Under the pieces are notes generated by a model. The model had not been told where the DNA came from. It did no database searches and was given only the letters and a program-made list of their open reading frames with translations. 64,000 bases of DNA from the NCBI GenBank assembly GCA_002331485.1, contig DCYS01000033.1:1-64000 (forward strand), written 5' to 3'. The DNA is from Flavobacteriales bacterium UBA2104 (GTDB lineage Bacteria > Bacteroidota > Bacteroidia > Flavobacteriales_D > Crocinitomicaceae). How positions within the stretch are numbered: position 1 is the stretch's first letter; every line of letters begins with the position of its first letter. Shown piece after piece: positions 6,818 to 15,849 of this stretch. A program made the position numbers and the translations under genes.

Positions 6818-8962
6818 ATGAAAATTTCACAAATACTTGATAAAATTGATGAGAAACAGCTTTTTGTTCCTGCATTTCAAAGAGAATATGTTTGGAAGAG
6901 AAAAAATGCAAAGGAGTTAGTTGCTTCTTTAATCAATGATTACCCAACAGGTACTATGCTTACTTGGGAGACGAATAACCCTCCAGAATTAAAAGGTGAT
7001 CATAAATATGATGAAAGACAAGGTGCGGTTAAATTAATTCTAGATGGTCAACAGAGAATTACAACTCTCTACATGCTAATGAAAGGTGAAATACCACCAT
7101 ATTATGAGGAGCATGAGATTCTAGTAGATATCAGAAACCTTTACGTCAACGTAGAGTCACTATCATTGGAGTATTACAAGGCTAAATCTATGGATGGAGA
7201 TCCACTATGGGTCAACCTGACTGATATTTTCAAAGGAAATGTAAGATATAGAGATGTAGTTGATGACCTTGAGAAAAAACAAGATGGAGAGAGAATCTCA
7301 AGAGATAGAGAAGACACCATAGATGATAACTTTAGGGCAATTGAAAAAATACGAGATCGTGAGTTTCAAGAACAAATAATTCCCCCGAAGGCTAGCATTA
7401 AAGAAGCAATTGATATTTTCTATATTGTTAATGCAAGTGGTGTAAATCTAACTGATGCTGAACTTGCTTTAGCTCAGATTTCTGGATATTGGCCAGAAGC
7501 CAGAGAGTTATTTAAATCAAAACTCAAACAGCTAGAAAAGAATGGCTTCGTATTCAAATTAGATTTCATCATATATGTTCTTCTAGGAGTGCTTCATACA
7601 ATGGGTTCTAAAATGGAGAAGCTTCATAGTCTGGAGAACAAAGATAAGATTAAAGATGCATGGAAAAGACTTGATTCTGAAGTATTGGACTATGTCTTAA
7701 ATATAATAAAGAGTCAAGCTTATGTGGACCATACAAAGGAAATAAACTCGGTTTATGCCTTAGTTCCCTTAATAGTCTATACTTATCATAAAGAAGGAGA
7801 GAAGTTGTCCCAAATAGAGATTAAAAAGGCTATTAAGTGGTTCTACTATTCTCAGATTCGACAAAGATATATCAGTCAGCTTCCTCAAAAGTTAGATAAG
7901 GACATCAAAATTGTTGTAGAAGAATCAAACCCATTTGATAAACTGATTGGTGTAATTGCGGTTGAGAGACCTTTAGAAATATCAAAAGATGAATTTGTAG
8001 GAGCAGGAACTAGTAATGCACTCTATGGTCTCATGAAGTTTTATTTTAAGAGTAAGAACGCTATATGCTTAAGTACAGGTATTAACATTCGTAAAAATAT
8101 GGGGAAGAAATATGAATTAGAAAGTGATCATATATTCCCTTACTCTCTACTTAAAAAGAACGGTTATTCAAGAAATAGTAGGGTTAAGTATAGGCTGGCT
8201 CAGGAAATGACCAATAGAGCTATCCTAACACAAACAGCAAACAGAAGCAAGAGTAATAAGTTAGCAGAGGATTATTTAGCCTATGTAAAAGAACAGTTCC
8301 CTACTGCACTTGAATTACAATGTATTCCGGATGATCCCGAATTATGGAAACTTGAGAATTTTGAGCAATTCCTTGAGAAAAGAAGAATTATTTTGGCAAG
8401 AGAACTCAATGAGTTTTTAAATAGTATCACTGAAACTGTGAATGAAGAGTTAGATCTCGACCTGATGGAAATGATTGCTGAAGGAGAGAATAGTGAGGTG
8501 GAATTTAAGACCACCCTGAGATATGATATGCGTCAAAACATAGTCAATAAAAAACTTGAAGAGGTTATTCTTAAAACGATAGCTGCTTTTTCTAATGCAT
8601 CAGGAGGCACACTTATAATGGGTGTTGACGATGACCTGAACATTGTAGGCTTGGAAAATGACTACAAGACATTGAAGAGTGGAACTAAGGATGAATTTGA
8701 ATTGCATCTAAGAAATCTGGTAAATCACGCTTATGGGATAGAATTCGCAACAAATAATTTAGATATTCAATTTCCTATTGTTGAGGATACTGAAATCTGT
8801 CTTGTAAATATAAAGCAAGGTTTGAGACCTCTTTACACTGAAGTATCTGATAAAAATGGGAATAAAAGCAAAAGGTTTTATGTACGATCAGGAAACTCCT
8901 CTCCAGAATTAGATATTACTGAAGTGTCAACATATATTAATCAACGATTTGAAAAAGTATAA
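6818..8962 (+). CDS. DUF262 - HNH (DUF1524-like) - AlbA_2 fusion protein
   Basis: 714 residues with three recognisable parts. The N-terminus is a DUF262 (GmrS-like, ParB/Srx fold) domain with the motif DGQQRITTLY (about 76-85), which in GmrSD enzymes hydrolyses nucleotides. The middle has a GmrD/DUF1524-type HNH signature, ESDHIFP (about 434-440) with NRAILTQTANRSKSNK (about 467-482). The C-terminus, about 552-714, is an AlbA_2/Schlafen-type domain (NSEVEFKTTL, then AFSNASGGTLIMGVDDD). GmrSD proteins restrict modified phage DNA; the AlbA_2 domain is known as a nucleic-acid-binding module or, in Schlafen proteins, a nuclease. It lies between hsdR and hsdM, abutting hsdR and overlapping hsdM (TAATG), so it is co-produced with the type I enzyme. 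Its target is unknown. Confidence 0.85.
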   Translation: MKISQILDKIDEKQLFVPAFQREYVWKRKNAKELVASLINDYPTGTMLTWETNNPPELKGDHKYDERQGAVKLILDGQQRITTLYMLMKGEIPPYYEEHEILVDIRNLYVNVESLSLEYYKAKSMDGDPLWVNLTDIFKGNVRYRDVVDDLEKKQDGERISRDREDTIDDNFRAIEKIRDREFQEQIIPPKASIKEAIDIFYIVNASGVNLTDAELALAQISGYWPEARELFKSKLKQLEKNGFVFKLDFIIYVLLGVLHTMGSKMEKLHSLENKDKIKDAWKRLDSEVLDYVLNIIKSQAYVDHTKEINSVYALVPLIVYTYHKEGEKLSQIEIKKAIKWFYYSQIRQRYISQLPQKLDKDIKIVVEESNPFDKLIGVIAVERPLEISKDEFVGAGTSNALYGLMKFYFKSKNAICLSTGINIRKNMGKKYELESDHIFPYSLLKKNGYSRNSRVKYRLAQEMTNRAILTQTANRSKSNKLAEDYLAYVKEQFPTALELQCIPDDPELWKLENFEQFLEKRRIILARELNEFLNSITETVNEELDLDLMEMIAEGENSEVEFKTTLRYDMRQNIVNKKLEEVILKTIAAFSNASGGTLIMGVDDDLNIVGLENDYKTLKSGTKDEFELHLRNLVNHAYGIEFATNNLDIQFPIVEDTEICLVNIKQGLRPLYTEVSDKNGNKSKRFYVRSGNSSPELDITEVSTYINQRFEKV

Positions 8963-10392
8963 TGACTAACATAACAACAAACATTAAAGCCATCCGTGAC
9001 ATCATGCGGAAGGATACAGGAGTAGATGGAGATGCTCAGAGAATCTCTCAAATGGTGTGGATGCTATTCATGAAGATCTTCTCGGATAAAGAAGAAGAAT
9101 GGGATCTAACCATTGATAATTATCAAAGTCCTATTCCTGACCATTTAAAATGGAAGAATTGGGCATCAGATGATGAAGGACTAACAGGAGATAAACTCAT
9201 GGAGTTTGTGGATAATGAATTGTTTCCAACGCTTAAGGATCTTGATATAACACTCGGGCCACAAGCAAAGATCATCAGATCGGTATTTGATGATACATAC
9301 AATTACATGAAGAACGGAACACTCTTCAGACAAGTAATTAATGTCATTGATGAAATTAACTTTAACAATACGGAGGAAAGGCATTTATTCAATGATATCT
9401 ACGAGACCATATTAAAGGAGTTACAGTCTGCAGGTTCAGCTGGTGAATATTATACACCGAGAGGAGTTACACAGTTTATGGTGGACATAATTAATCCTAA
9501 ACTAGGTGAAACAGTTTATGACATGGCAGCAGGAACTGGAGGGTTCTTAACATGTAGCATAGAACACTTAAGGGATCAGGTTAAAACCTCAAAGGATAGA
9601 GAAATACTTCAGAGATCCATCAGAGGAATTGAAAAGAAGCCATTACCTCATCTTTTGTGCACCACTAACTTAATGTTACATGGATTTGATTTACCTGCAG
9701 TACATAGAGATAACCTACTGAGTAAACCTTATTCAGATTGGGGTAAAAAAGACCGAGTAGATATTGTCTTAATGAATCCTCCTTTTGGAGGTATTGAAGA
9801 AGATGGAACAGAAACCAATTTCCCAGCTAAGTTCAGAACCAAAGAGACTGCTGACCTTTTCCTAGCTTTAATAATTAGGATGCTTAAAGATGGTGGACGT
9901 TGTGCAGTAGTGTTACCTGATGGGACTTTGTTTGGAGAAGGTGTAAAGACAAGGATCAAAGAGGAATTGATGGAGAAGTGTAACCTGCATACGATTGTAC
10001 GATTACCCAACGGAGTATTTAATCCATACACAGGCATTAAAACGAATCTACTTTTTTTTGATAAGGGCAAACCAACAAAAGAAGTATGGTATTACGAGCA
10101 TCCTTATCCTGAAGGCTATAAGAGCTATAATAAGAGCAAGCCAATTACCGTAAAGGAGTTTGATGCAGAAAAAGCATGGTGGAATAACCGTGAAGAAAAT
10201 GAATATGCCTGGAAGGTTTCTATAGATGAGATCAAGAAAAAGGACTATAACCTAGATATTAAGAACCCTCATGTTGAAGCTGATAATCTTGAAGCTCCTG
10301 ATGTTATTTTAGAAAAGTATCGAAATACTAAAGATAGGATCAGCTCTATTCAAGATGAGATCGTAAAAGTATTAACTGAAGCCCTTTCTTAA
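8962..10392 (+). CDS. hsdM: Type I restriction-modification DNA methyltransferase HsdM
   Basis: 476 residues, an N6-adenine methyltransferase. An N-terminal helical domain (MTNITTNIKAIRDIMRKDTGV) precedes the catalytic domain with AGEYYTPR (about 159-166), the SAM-binding motif DMAAGTGGFL (about 187-196) and catalytic motif IV NPPFGG (about 272-277). It methylates the HsdS-specified sequence and, with HsdR, forms the restriction complex. Its ATG overlaps the stop of the preceding fusion gene (TAATG), a sign of translational coupling, and hsdS starts one base after its stop codon. Confidence 0.96.
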   Translation: MTNITTNIKAIRDIMRKDTGVDGDAQRISQMVWMLFMKIFSDKEEEWDLTIDNYQSPIPDHLKWKNWASDDEGLTGDKLMEFVDNELFPTLKDLDITLGPQAKIIRSVFDDTYNYMKNGTLFRQVINVIDEINFNNTEERHLFNDIYETILKELQSAGSAGEYYTPRGVTQFMVDIINPKLGETVYDMAAGTGGFLTCSIEHLRDQVKTSKDREILQRSIRGIEKKPLPHLLCTTNLMLHGFDLPAVHRDNLLSKPYSDWGKKDRVDIVLMNPPFGGIEEDGTETNFPAKFRTKETADLFLALIIRMLKDGGRCAVVLPDGTLFGEGVKTRIKEELMEKCNLHTIVRLPNGVFNPYTGIKTNLLFFDKGKPTKEVWYYEHPYPEGYKSYNKSKPITVKEFDAEKAWWNNREENEYAWKVSIDEIKKKDYNLDIKNPHVEADNLEAPDVILEKYRNTKDRISSIQDEIVKVLTEALS

Positions 10393-10393
10393 T

Positions 10394-12085
10394 ATGCATT
10401 TACTATCATTATTAAAAGAAATGAGTCTTCAACCAAAAAATGCTGAAGACTTAAGGACTCTAATTTTAGAACTAGCAATTCAAGGAAAACTTACAGCTAA
10501 GTGGAGGGAGAAGAATCTTGATGTGGAATCGTCCTCTGTTTTACTTCAAAATATTGAAGTTGAAAAAAAAGAATTGTACAAACAAAAATTAATAAGAAAA
10601 CCAAAAACTCTAGATGAAGTAAGGGAAGATGAAAAATATTTTAATATTCCTACCTCTTGGTTTTGGGAAAGATTGGGGACGATTGGTAATATATTTAATG
10701 GGAATAGTGTAAATAAAAATGTTAAAGATACAAAATATAAGGGGTTAGATAGTGGCTATCCTTATATCGCAACAAAAGACGTAGGATATGGTTTTGAGCC
10801 AATAAATCATGATAATGGGGTGAGAATACCGTATGATGAACCAAAGTTTAAGGTAGCCAGAAAAAAAACTGTTCTAATTTGTTCTGAAGGAGGGAGTGCC
10901 GGTAAGAAGATGGGAATACTAGAGGAGGATTGTTGCTTTGGTAATAAGTTGTATGCTATAGAACAGTTCGGTGAAATAGAATCAACCTACATTCTTGCTC
11001 TTTATGGATCCTTGTCGTTTTCAAAGGCGTTTTCTGAGAAAATGACAGGTATTATTGGAGGAATTTCAAGAAACAACTTTGCTGATTTATTAATACCATT
11101 ACCACCTCTTGAAGAACAAAAAGCAATTGTAGAAACAGTCAACCAGCTATTTCAAGAAGTAGAACAACTTGAAGAGTTAACAAAAGAGCGTGTTTCTCTT
11201 AAAGAAGACTTTGTTACCTCAGCATTGAGAAGACTTACTGAGTCAGATAATACAAACAAAGAATGGAATTGGTTAAAAGATCAGTTTCCTATGTTCTTTA
11301 CAGAACCAAGTGGTGTTAAGAAACTCCGTGAAACTATCCTGCAATTAGCTGTTCAAGGTAAACTGACTGCTAAATGGAGAGTAAACAATCCTGATGTTCA
11401 ACCTGCCTCAGAATTGCTTGAACGTATAGAAAAGGAGAAGCAACAGCTCATAGCTGAGAAGAATATTAAGAAGGAAAAGCCTTTGCCTCTGATAGAAGAA
11501 GATGAGGTGCCTTATGAATTGCCTGATGGGTGGGTTTGGTGTAGGTTAGGAAGTATTATCAGTCTAAAATCAGGACAAGACTTGAAGTCCTCACAATATT
11601 CGGACAAAGAAAGTTTTGGAATACCATACATAACAGGTGCTAGTAACTTATTAAATGAGAAGGTAATCATCAATAGATGGACAAATGCTCCTAGGTCATT
11701 AGCAAAACGAGGAGATCTTTTGATTACTTGCAAGGGTTCTGGAGTTGGTAAAATGGGATGGCTACATGTTGAATCAGCGCATATTGCAAGACAGATAATG
11801 GCAATTGACACTATTGGATCATCAATCGATTTTATTAAAATAATTATGGACGTCAATGCCATGAAATTTAGAAAAAACGCCGTTGGATTAATCCCTGGCT
11901 TGGATAGGGCCACAGTTCTTAACACTTTAGTTGGCTTTCCTTCTAAAGTAGAACAAAAAGCAATAGTAGAAAAGGTAAACTCTCTTATGGCATTATGTGA
12001 TGAGCTAGAAGAACAAATAGAAACGAGTCAAACCCAAATAGAACAACTGATGCAAAGTTGTTTGAAGGAGGTGTTTGAAAATTAG
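10394..12085 (+). CDS. hsdS: Type I restriction-modification specificity subunit HsdS
   Basis: 563 residues with two target-recognition domains, each followed by a coiled-coil dimerisation helix. The conserved helices contain PLPPLEEQKAIVETVNQLF in the first half and EQKAIVEKVNSLMALCDEL in the second. Each half begins with the same preamble (LELAIQGKLTAKWR and LQLAVQGKLTAKWR), so the gene is an internal duplication. The recognition domains themselves differ, as expected for a bipartite asymmetric target. An alternative start at residue 10 (MSLQP) is possible. No second, silent hsdS or inverting recombinase is present, so phase variation is not suggested. Confidence 0.94.
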   Translation: MHLLSLLKEMSLQPKNAEDLRTLILELAIQGKLTAKWREKNLDVESSSVLLQNIEVEKKELYKQKLIRKPKTLDEVREDEKYFNIPTSWFWERLGTIGNIFNGNSVNKNVKDTKYKGLDSGYPYIATKDVGYGFEPINHDNGVRIPYDEPKFKVARKKTVLICSEGGSAGKKMGILEEDCCFGNKLYAIEQFGEIESTYILALYGSLSFSKAFSEKMTGIIGGISRNNFADLLIPLPPLEEQKAIVETVNQLFQEVEQLEELTKERVSLKEDFVTSALRRLTESDNTNKEWNWLKDQFPMFFTEPSGVKKLRETILQLAVQGKLTAKWRVNNPDVQPASELLERIEKEKQQLIAEKNIKKEKPLPLIEEDEVPYELPDGWVWCRLGSIISLKSGQDLKSSQYSDKESFGIPYITGASNLLNEKVIINRWTNAPRSLAKRGDLLITCKGSGVGKMGWLHVESAHIARQIMAIDTIGSSIDFIKIIMDVNAMKFRKNAVGLIPGLDRATVLNTLVGFPSKVEQKAIVEKVNSLMALCDELEEQIETSQTQIEQLMQSCLKEVFEN

Positions 12086-12090
12086 ATATT

Positions 12091-13992
12091 ATGAATGAAA
12101 TAGTTTACTTCTGGATTTCTAGGTTTAGAAACATTCAAAATCAAGGACTTAATTTTGGTTCAGAGTATGAGTATTTCACAAATGAAGAAGATGGGGAAAT
12201 TGTTACAACACGTTTGAAAAATGATTTATTTATCAAAAATTTCTTTACTACAAATAATGGTGATGAGGTTCTTAATATCTCTGCAATTGTTGGTGAAAAT
12301 GGGGTAGGAAAAAGTAGTTTTATTGATGCTCTTAAATATGCTTTAACAAATGATAGAGATAATTTTGACTTTATATTGATCTATAAAGATTCTAGTGCAA
12401 ACGTATATGTCGTTGATACCTATGAAGATAAAGCAAAATATGATTTTGACTTAACAAAAGTAGCTTCAGATCCATCAGAAGTGATTTATTATAATCCAGC
12501 ATTGGACCATAAGATATACCCAATAAAACATGATGAAAATAACTGGGTTGACATATCAACAGACTGGTTGATCTATCAAGATTATCAGGATTTCAAGTCT
12601 ACGATTCCTGAATTATCTCAAATTGAAATACATAGAGCAAGAGATATAGAGCGTCAACTTAATTTGTTTAATGACTCCCAATTTTCTGCTTTGATAAATG
12701 AGAAAATTAGAATTCCTGAATTTGTATCAATTGATTCTTCATCCAGTGACTTTCCTCATAAAATCAAAGATAGTAATTCAGCTGTTCGAAATGTACCATA
12801 TGCTCTTAGGCCATATTACGATTTGCTTTTTGAAAAGGTCGTTCCGATTGTAAATAAGTATGCAAGTGATGAGGAAAGATTTAATAATCAGCGAAAGATA
12901 TCTAGATCATTTAACCCTCATGCACGTAAAAAGTGTTACGCAACTTTTTTGAATCATTTACTAATCAATATGTTTTATCATTTTGAGAAAACTAATCACT
13001 TTCTTGACAAAGGTAAAGTCAGTATCGATAAAAGTGACTTGGATAAACTTCAATTTGAAGATGCGGTTATTAAGTTTATTGAAAACATTGATATAATAGA
13101 CGATACTAAAGTAATCATAGACTTTATTAAATATACAAGAGAACTGATTTTTAAAGCTAAGGTGGAATTTCATGATTTCGGAAATATATCTTGGACTGCG
13201 TCCAAAAATGATCTTAAGAATTTCTTAGAGTTAAAGTATTCTTATCTCAATCAGCTCTCTAAATTTACGAGTTATAGGGGTGAAGCAAGATCATTTATTT
13301 CTTATGGTTGGGAAGCTTTAAGTACAGGAGAAAAGGCAATGTTTAATTTATATAGTAGGTTTTACTATGCGAAGCAACTGATAATAAAAAAAGTAAAGTC
13401 CGAAGATCAAGCTCCCAAATTTATTTACATCTTAATTGATGAAGCTGAATTAGGTTTTCACTTGCAGTGGCAAAAAGAATACATATATGACTTGATTGAA
13501 TATCTTCCAAAAACTCTGGTGATGGACTTGAAGAATTCAACGATCGAGCCTAAAGTTCAAATAATTTTTACTACACATTCCACTATGTCCCTATCAGATA
13601 TTCCTAACTCTCATATAAATTACTTAATAAATCAAAGAGATTCACCATTAGTTCTTTTAGGTGATGAGAAGCCTAGAAAGTCTTTCGGTGCAAATGTCCA
13701 TTCATTGATGTCAGATTCTTTTTTCTTACGAGATGGTCTTGTTGGTAAATTGGCTATAAGTAAAATCAATTCAGTTATAAAAACACTGAATAAAGACCCA
13801 AAAAAGCTAAATCAAGAAATGATAGATAAAGCAGAATCAATAATTAATATAGTTGATGAACCTGTGCTTCGTAAAAAACTTGAATCTATGTTAGCAGAAC
13901 TAACAGAACCAAAGCAAAAAAAGATTGCAAGGCTTGAGCGTATTAAAAAAGATGTTGAAAATAGAATAAATGCATTAAAAAGGGATGATTAA
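12091..13992 (+). CDS. SMC/ABC-like AAA ATPase, PtuA (Septu)-like
   Basis: 633 residues. The N-terminal half has Walker A GENGVGKS (68-75). After a long insertion come an ABC signature-like LSTGEKA (about 410), Walker B IYILIDEAELGFH (about 445-457) and a switch His in IIFTTHSTMS (about 487-496). This is the layout of OLD/RecF-like defence ATPases. The next gene overlaps by 8 bp and encodes an HNH nuclease of the CxxC type, so the pair matches the Septu arrangement (PtuA ATPase plus PtuB HNH). Assignment to Septu rather than another ATPase-HNH family is inference. It is five bases downstream of hsdS on the same strand. Confidence 0.8.
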   Translation: MNEIVYFWISRFRNIQNQGLNFGSEYEYFTNEEDGEIVTTRLKNDLFIKNFFTTNNGDEVLNISAIVGENGVGKSSFIDALKYALTNDRDNFDFILIYKDSSANVYVVDTYEDKAKYDFDLTKVASDPSEVIYYNPALDHKIYPIKHDENNWVDISTDWLIYQDYQDFKSTIPELSQIEIHRARDIERQLNLFNDSQFSALINEKIRIPEFVSIDSSSSDFPHKIKDSNSAVRNVPYALRPYYDLLFEKVVPIVNKYASDEERFNNQRKISRSFNPHARKKCYATFLNHLLINMFYHFEKTNHFLDKGKVSIDKSDLDKLQFEDAVIKFIENIDIIDDTKVIIDFIKYTRELIFKAKVEFHDFGNISWTASKNDLKNFLELKYSYLNQLSKFTSYRGEARSFISYGWEALSTGEKAMFNLYSRFYYAKQLIIKKVKSEDQAPKFIYILIDEAELGFHLQWQKEYIYDLIEYLPKTLVMDLKNSTIEPKVQIIFTTHSTMSLSDIPNSHINYLINQRDSPLVLLGDEKPRKSFGANVHSLMSDSFFLRDGLVGKLAISKINSVIKTLNKDPKKLNQEMIDKAESIINIVDEPVLRKKLESMLAELTEPKQKKIARLERIKKDVENRINALKRDD

Positions 13993-14911
13993 TATTATTA
14001 CTAAACACACTGTTCAAGCTAGGAAAAAACATAGTTCCGGTCTATACAAAAAAACAAAAATCAAGGTTAATAGCTCTCAGTTGCCTAAGTATTTAAAAGA
14101 TTTTTTATTCGATAAATTAAATGATATCTTGATTGGAGAGCCGAAGGAACTGAAAAAAATCCAAACTGAATACTATTCTATAGTCAAAGGGAAGAATAAA
14201 AAAAGGTTCAACCCCAAGATTAGAAAAATATTTAACTATGATAATTTCACAAGTAAGAAGCAAGAATACAATAGTTATTCACTAGCAAATAACCTAAAAG
14301 TAAATTGTTGCCCTAATTGCAATCGGCTTTATACAATAACTGTGAGTTCAAAAAAAGTAAAAGGACAGATCACAAGACCTGATTTTGATCATTACTTCCC
14401 CCAAAGTAGGTATCCTATTTTATCTCTATCTTTTTATAACCTTATACCGAGCTGTAAGATATGTAATAGTACATTCAAAGGCAGTAAACCGATGAACTTG
14501 GCTAAGCATATACATCCTTACTTAGACGACGTAATTAATGATTTTTCTTTTGATTATAAGCTTTCCTCAAAAAAACTGAATAAATGCGAAAAGATTTCGA
14601 TTAGTTACAATAATCCCGAAAGTAGAGATAGAATTAAAAATACTCTCGATTTATTTGAAATTGAAAAAACCTACAATGCTCACACTTTTATTGTTGATCA
14701 AATTTTAGAATTGAAAAACTCATTGAATGACGATTATTTGGAAATCCTCACACAACATACTTACGATATAAAAAATTGGTCACCTGAGGAAGCATATAGG
14801 GTCGGATTTGGTGTAAATTATGGGGATGAAGAGTTGTATGAGCATCCATTTTCTAAACTGAAGCGGGATGTTTTATCAAAAGAAGAGATGTTAAGTGTAT
14901 TTGAAGAATAA
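13985..14911 (+). CDS. HNH endonuclease, PtuB (Septu)-like partner
   Basis: 308 residues. The HNH core at about 107-165 has a first zinc knuckle CCPNC (108-112), the catalytic segment DFDHYFPQSRYP (133-144), and N152 in YNLIPS followed by a second knuckle CKICN (157-161). This is the zinc-bound HNH type seen in PtuB proteins. The basic N-terminus (about 1-30) may bind nucleic acid. Its start overlaps the ATPase stop by 8 bp, implying coupled translation and a joint complex. It is the last gene of the defence operon. A 347-bp gap without clear terminator follows. Confidence 0.82.
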   Translation: MINIITKHTVQARKKHSSGLYKKTKIKVNSSQLPKYLKDFLFDKLNDILIGEPKELKKIQTEYYSIVKGKNKKRFNPKIRKIFNYDNFTSKKQEYNSYSLANNLKVNCCPNCNRLYTITVSSKKVKGQITRPDFDHYFPQSRYPILSLSFYNLIPSCKICNSTFKGSKPMNLAKHIHPYLDDVINDFSFDYKLSSKKLNKCEKISISYNNPESRDRIKNTLDLFEIEKTYNAHTFIVDQILELKNSLNDDYLEILTQHTYDIKNWSPEEAYRVGFGVNYGDEELYEHPFSKLKRDVLSKEEMLSVFEE

Positions 14912-15258
14912 AAGAGGAATCCACATTTATATGTTTATTGATCTACCTTTATCCCCCCATTTCTTTAAAAGAAGAGATATGAAAAGTAATTCAGGGCTCT
15001 TGATGAGTATATAACTAAACTTTCATTTGTAGAATTTGATCGTAGCCATAATCGTATGTTTTGAAGCTACCTAGTGATTATCCCCCCGGTAAGTTATCAT
15101 TTTTTGACTACCCCCGGTCTTTCTTATAGTACATAACTAAAAATAAAATCTCATAGTCTTTTTTTAAGTTACCAATTAGATCTTACCCATATTCATGGAT
15201 CTTTGCATTCTGCTACGATCCCTTTTTAGAATAAATAACACCTGTTCCAAAAAGAATT
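14912..15258. other. Non-coding gap after the defence operon
   Basis: No reading frame of useful length. Two pyrimidine-rich stretches, TATCCCCCCGGT (15078) and TACCCCCGGTC (15109), lie about 30 bp apart. An 8-bp inverted pair GATCGTAG/CTACGATC (15038, 15213) is too far apart and short to interpret. No hairpin with a T run is seen, so it is unclear where the operon transcript ends. Confidence 0.4.
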
Positions 15259-15720
15259 ATGAAGAATCACATTCAACATGAGTTAAGAGAAATTGAATTA
15301 AACTATTCAGTAGGTAAAGAGGTATATGAGAATACATCGATTCATTCCTCTCAAGAAGCATTTAACTATTTCAAAAATCTATTTACAGAGGGTAAGATAG
15401 GCTTTAAAGAAGAATTCTATGCAATACCGTTGAATAGATCCAATAAGCCACTAGGAGCTATTAAAATGAGTGAAGGAGGTATATCTGGTACAGTAGTCGA
15501 CGTAAGAATATTACTATCATCATTATTGAAATGCCTGGCAACTGGAGTTATTATAGCTCATAACCATCCTTCTGGTAATAAGAAACCTTCTGAACCGGAT
15601 AAGAGATTAACAAAGCAAATTGAAAAGGCTTGTAGTTTTTTCGAGATTAAGTTATTGGATCATTTAATCTTGACTCCAACTGGAGAATACTATTCTTTTA
15701 TGGAGATGGGAGAGTTGTGA
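15259..15720 (+). CDS. RadC-like JAB-domain protein of the island
   Basis: 153 residues forming only the JAB/MPN metalloprotease-like domain of the RadC family. The JAMM motif is HNHPSG (H101, H103) followed by SEPD (Asp 114), with a conserved Glu near 51-52. The helix-hairpin-helix N-terminus of housekeeping RadC is absent. Such short RadC-like proteins are common on integrative elements and plasmids; their biochemical role is not established. A full-length chromosomal radC lies at 52685. A strong terminator follows, so this is a single-gene unit. Confidence 0.85.
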   Translation: MKNHIQHELREIELNYSVGKEVYENTSIHSSQEAFNYFKNLFTEGKIGFKEEFYAIPLNRSNKPLGAIKMSEGGISGTVVDVRILLSSLLKCLATGVIIAHNHPSGNKKPSEPDKRLTKQIEKACSFFEIKLLDHLILTPTGEYYSFMEMGEL

Positions 15721-15740
15721 GATCATACGTACTATAATTT

Positions 15741-15776
15741 AAGAAGGTCTTCGAATATGGAGATCTTCTTTTTTTG
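15741..15776 (+). terminator. Terminator after the RadC-like gene
   Basis: AAGAAGGTCT/AGATCTTCTT hairpin (one G-T wobble) with a 10-base loop and a following T run. Confidence 0.85.
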
Positions 15777-15849
15777 TATGTTATGATTTTAAAATTGTAT
15801 ATTTCTTGGATAAGAAAGATTTAAATCACAAAACTCCTAACCATACTAG

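Noticed and set aside
10394..12085. Phase-variable hsdS
   Set aside because: The internal duplication is the normal two-half structure. No inverted partial hsdS or site-specific invertase is present in the operon.
12091..14911. Retron of the type that uses PtuA and PtuB effectors
   Set aside because: No reverse transcriptase gene lies in the element and no msr/msd-like structure was found next to the pair.
15038..15220. GATCGTAG/CTACGATC inverted repeat as a structural element
   Set aside because: 8 bp separated by about 170 bp in AT-rich DNA is easily due to chance, with no supporting context.
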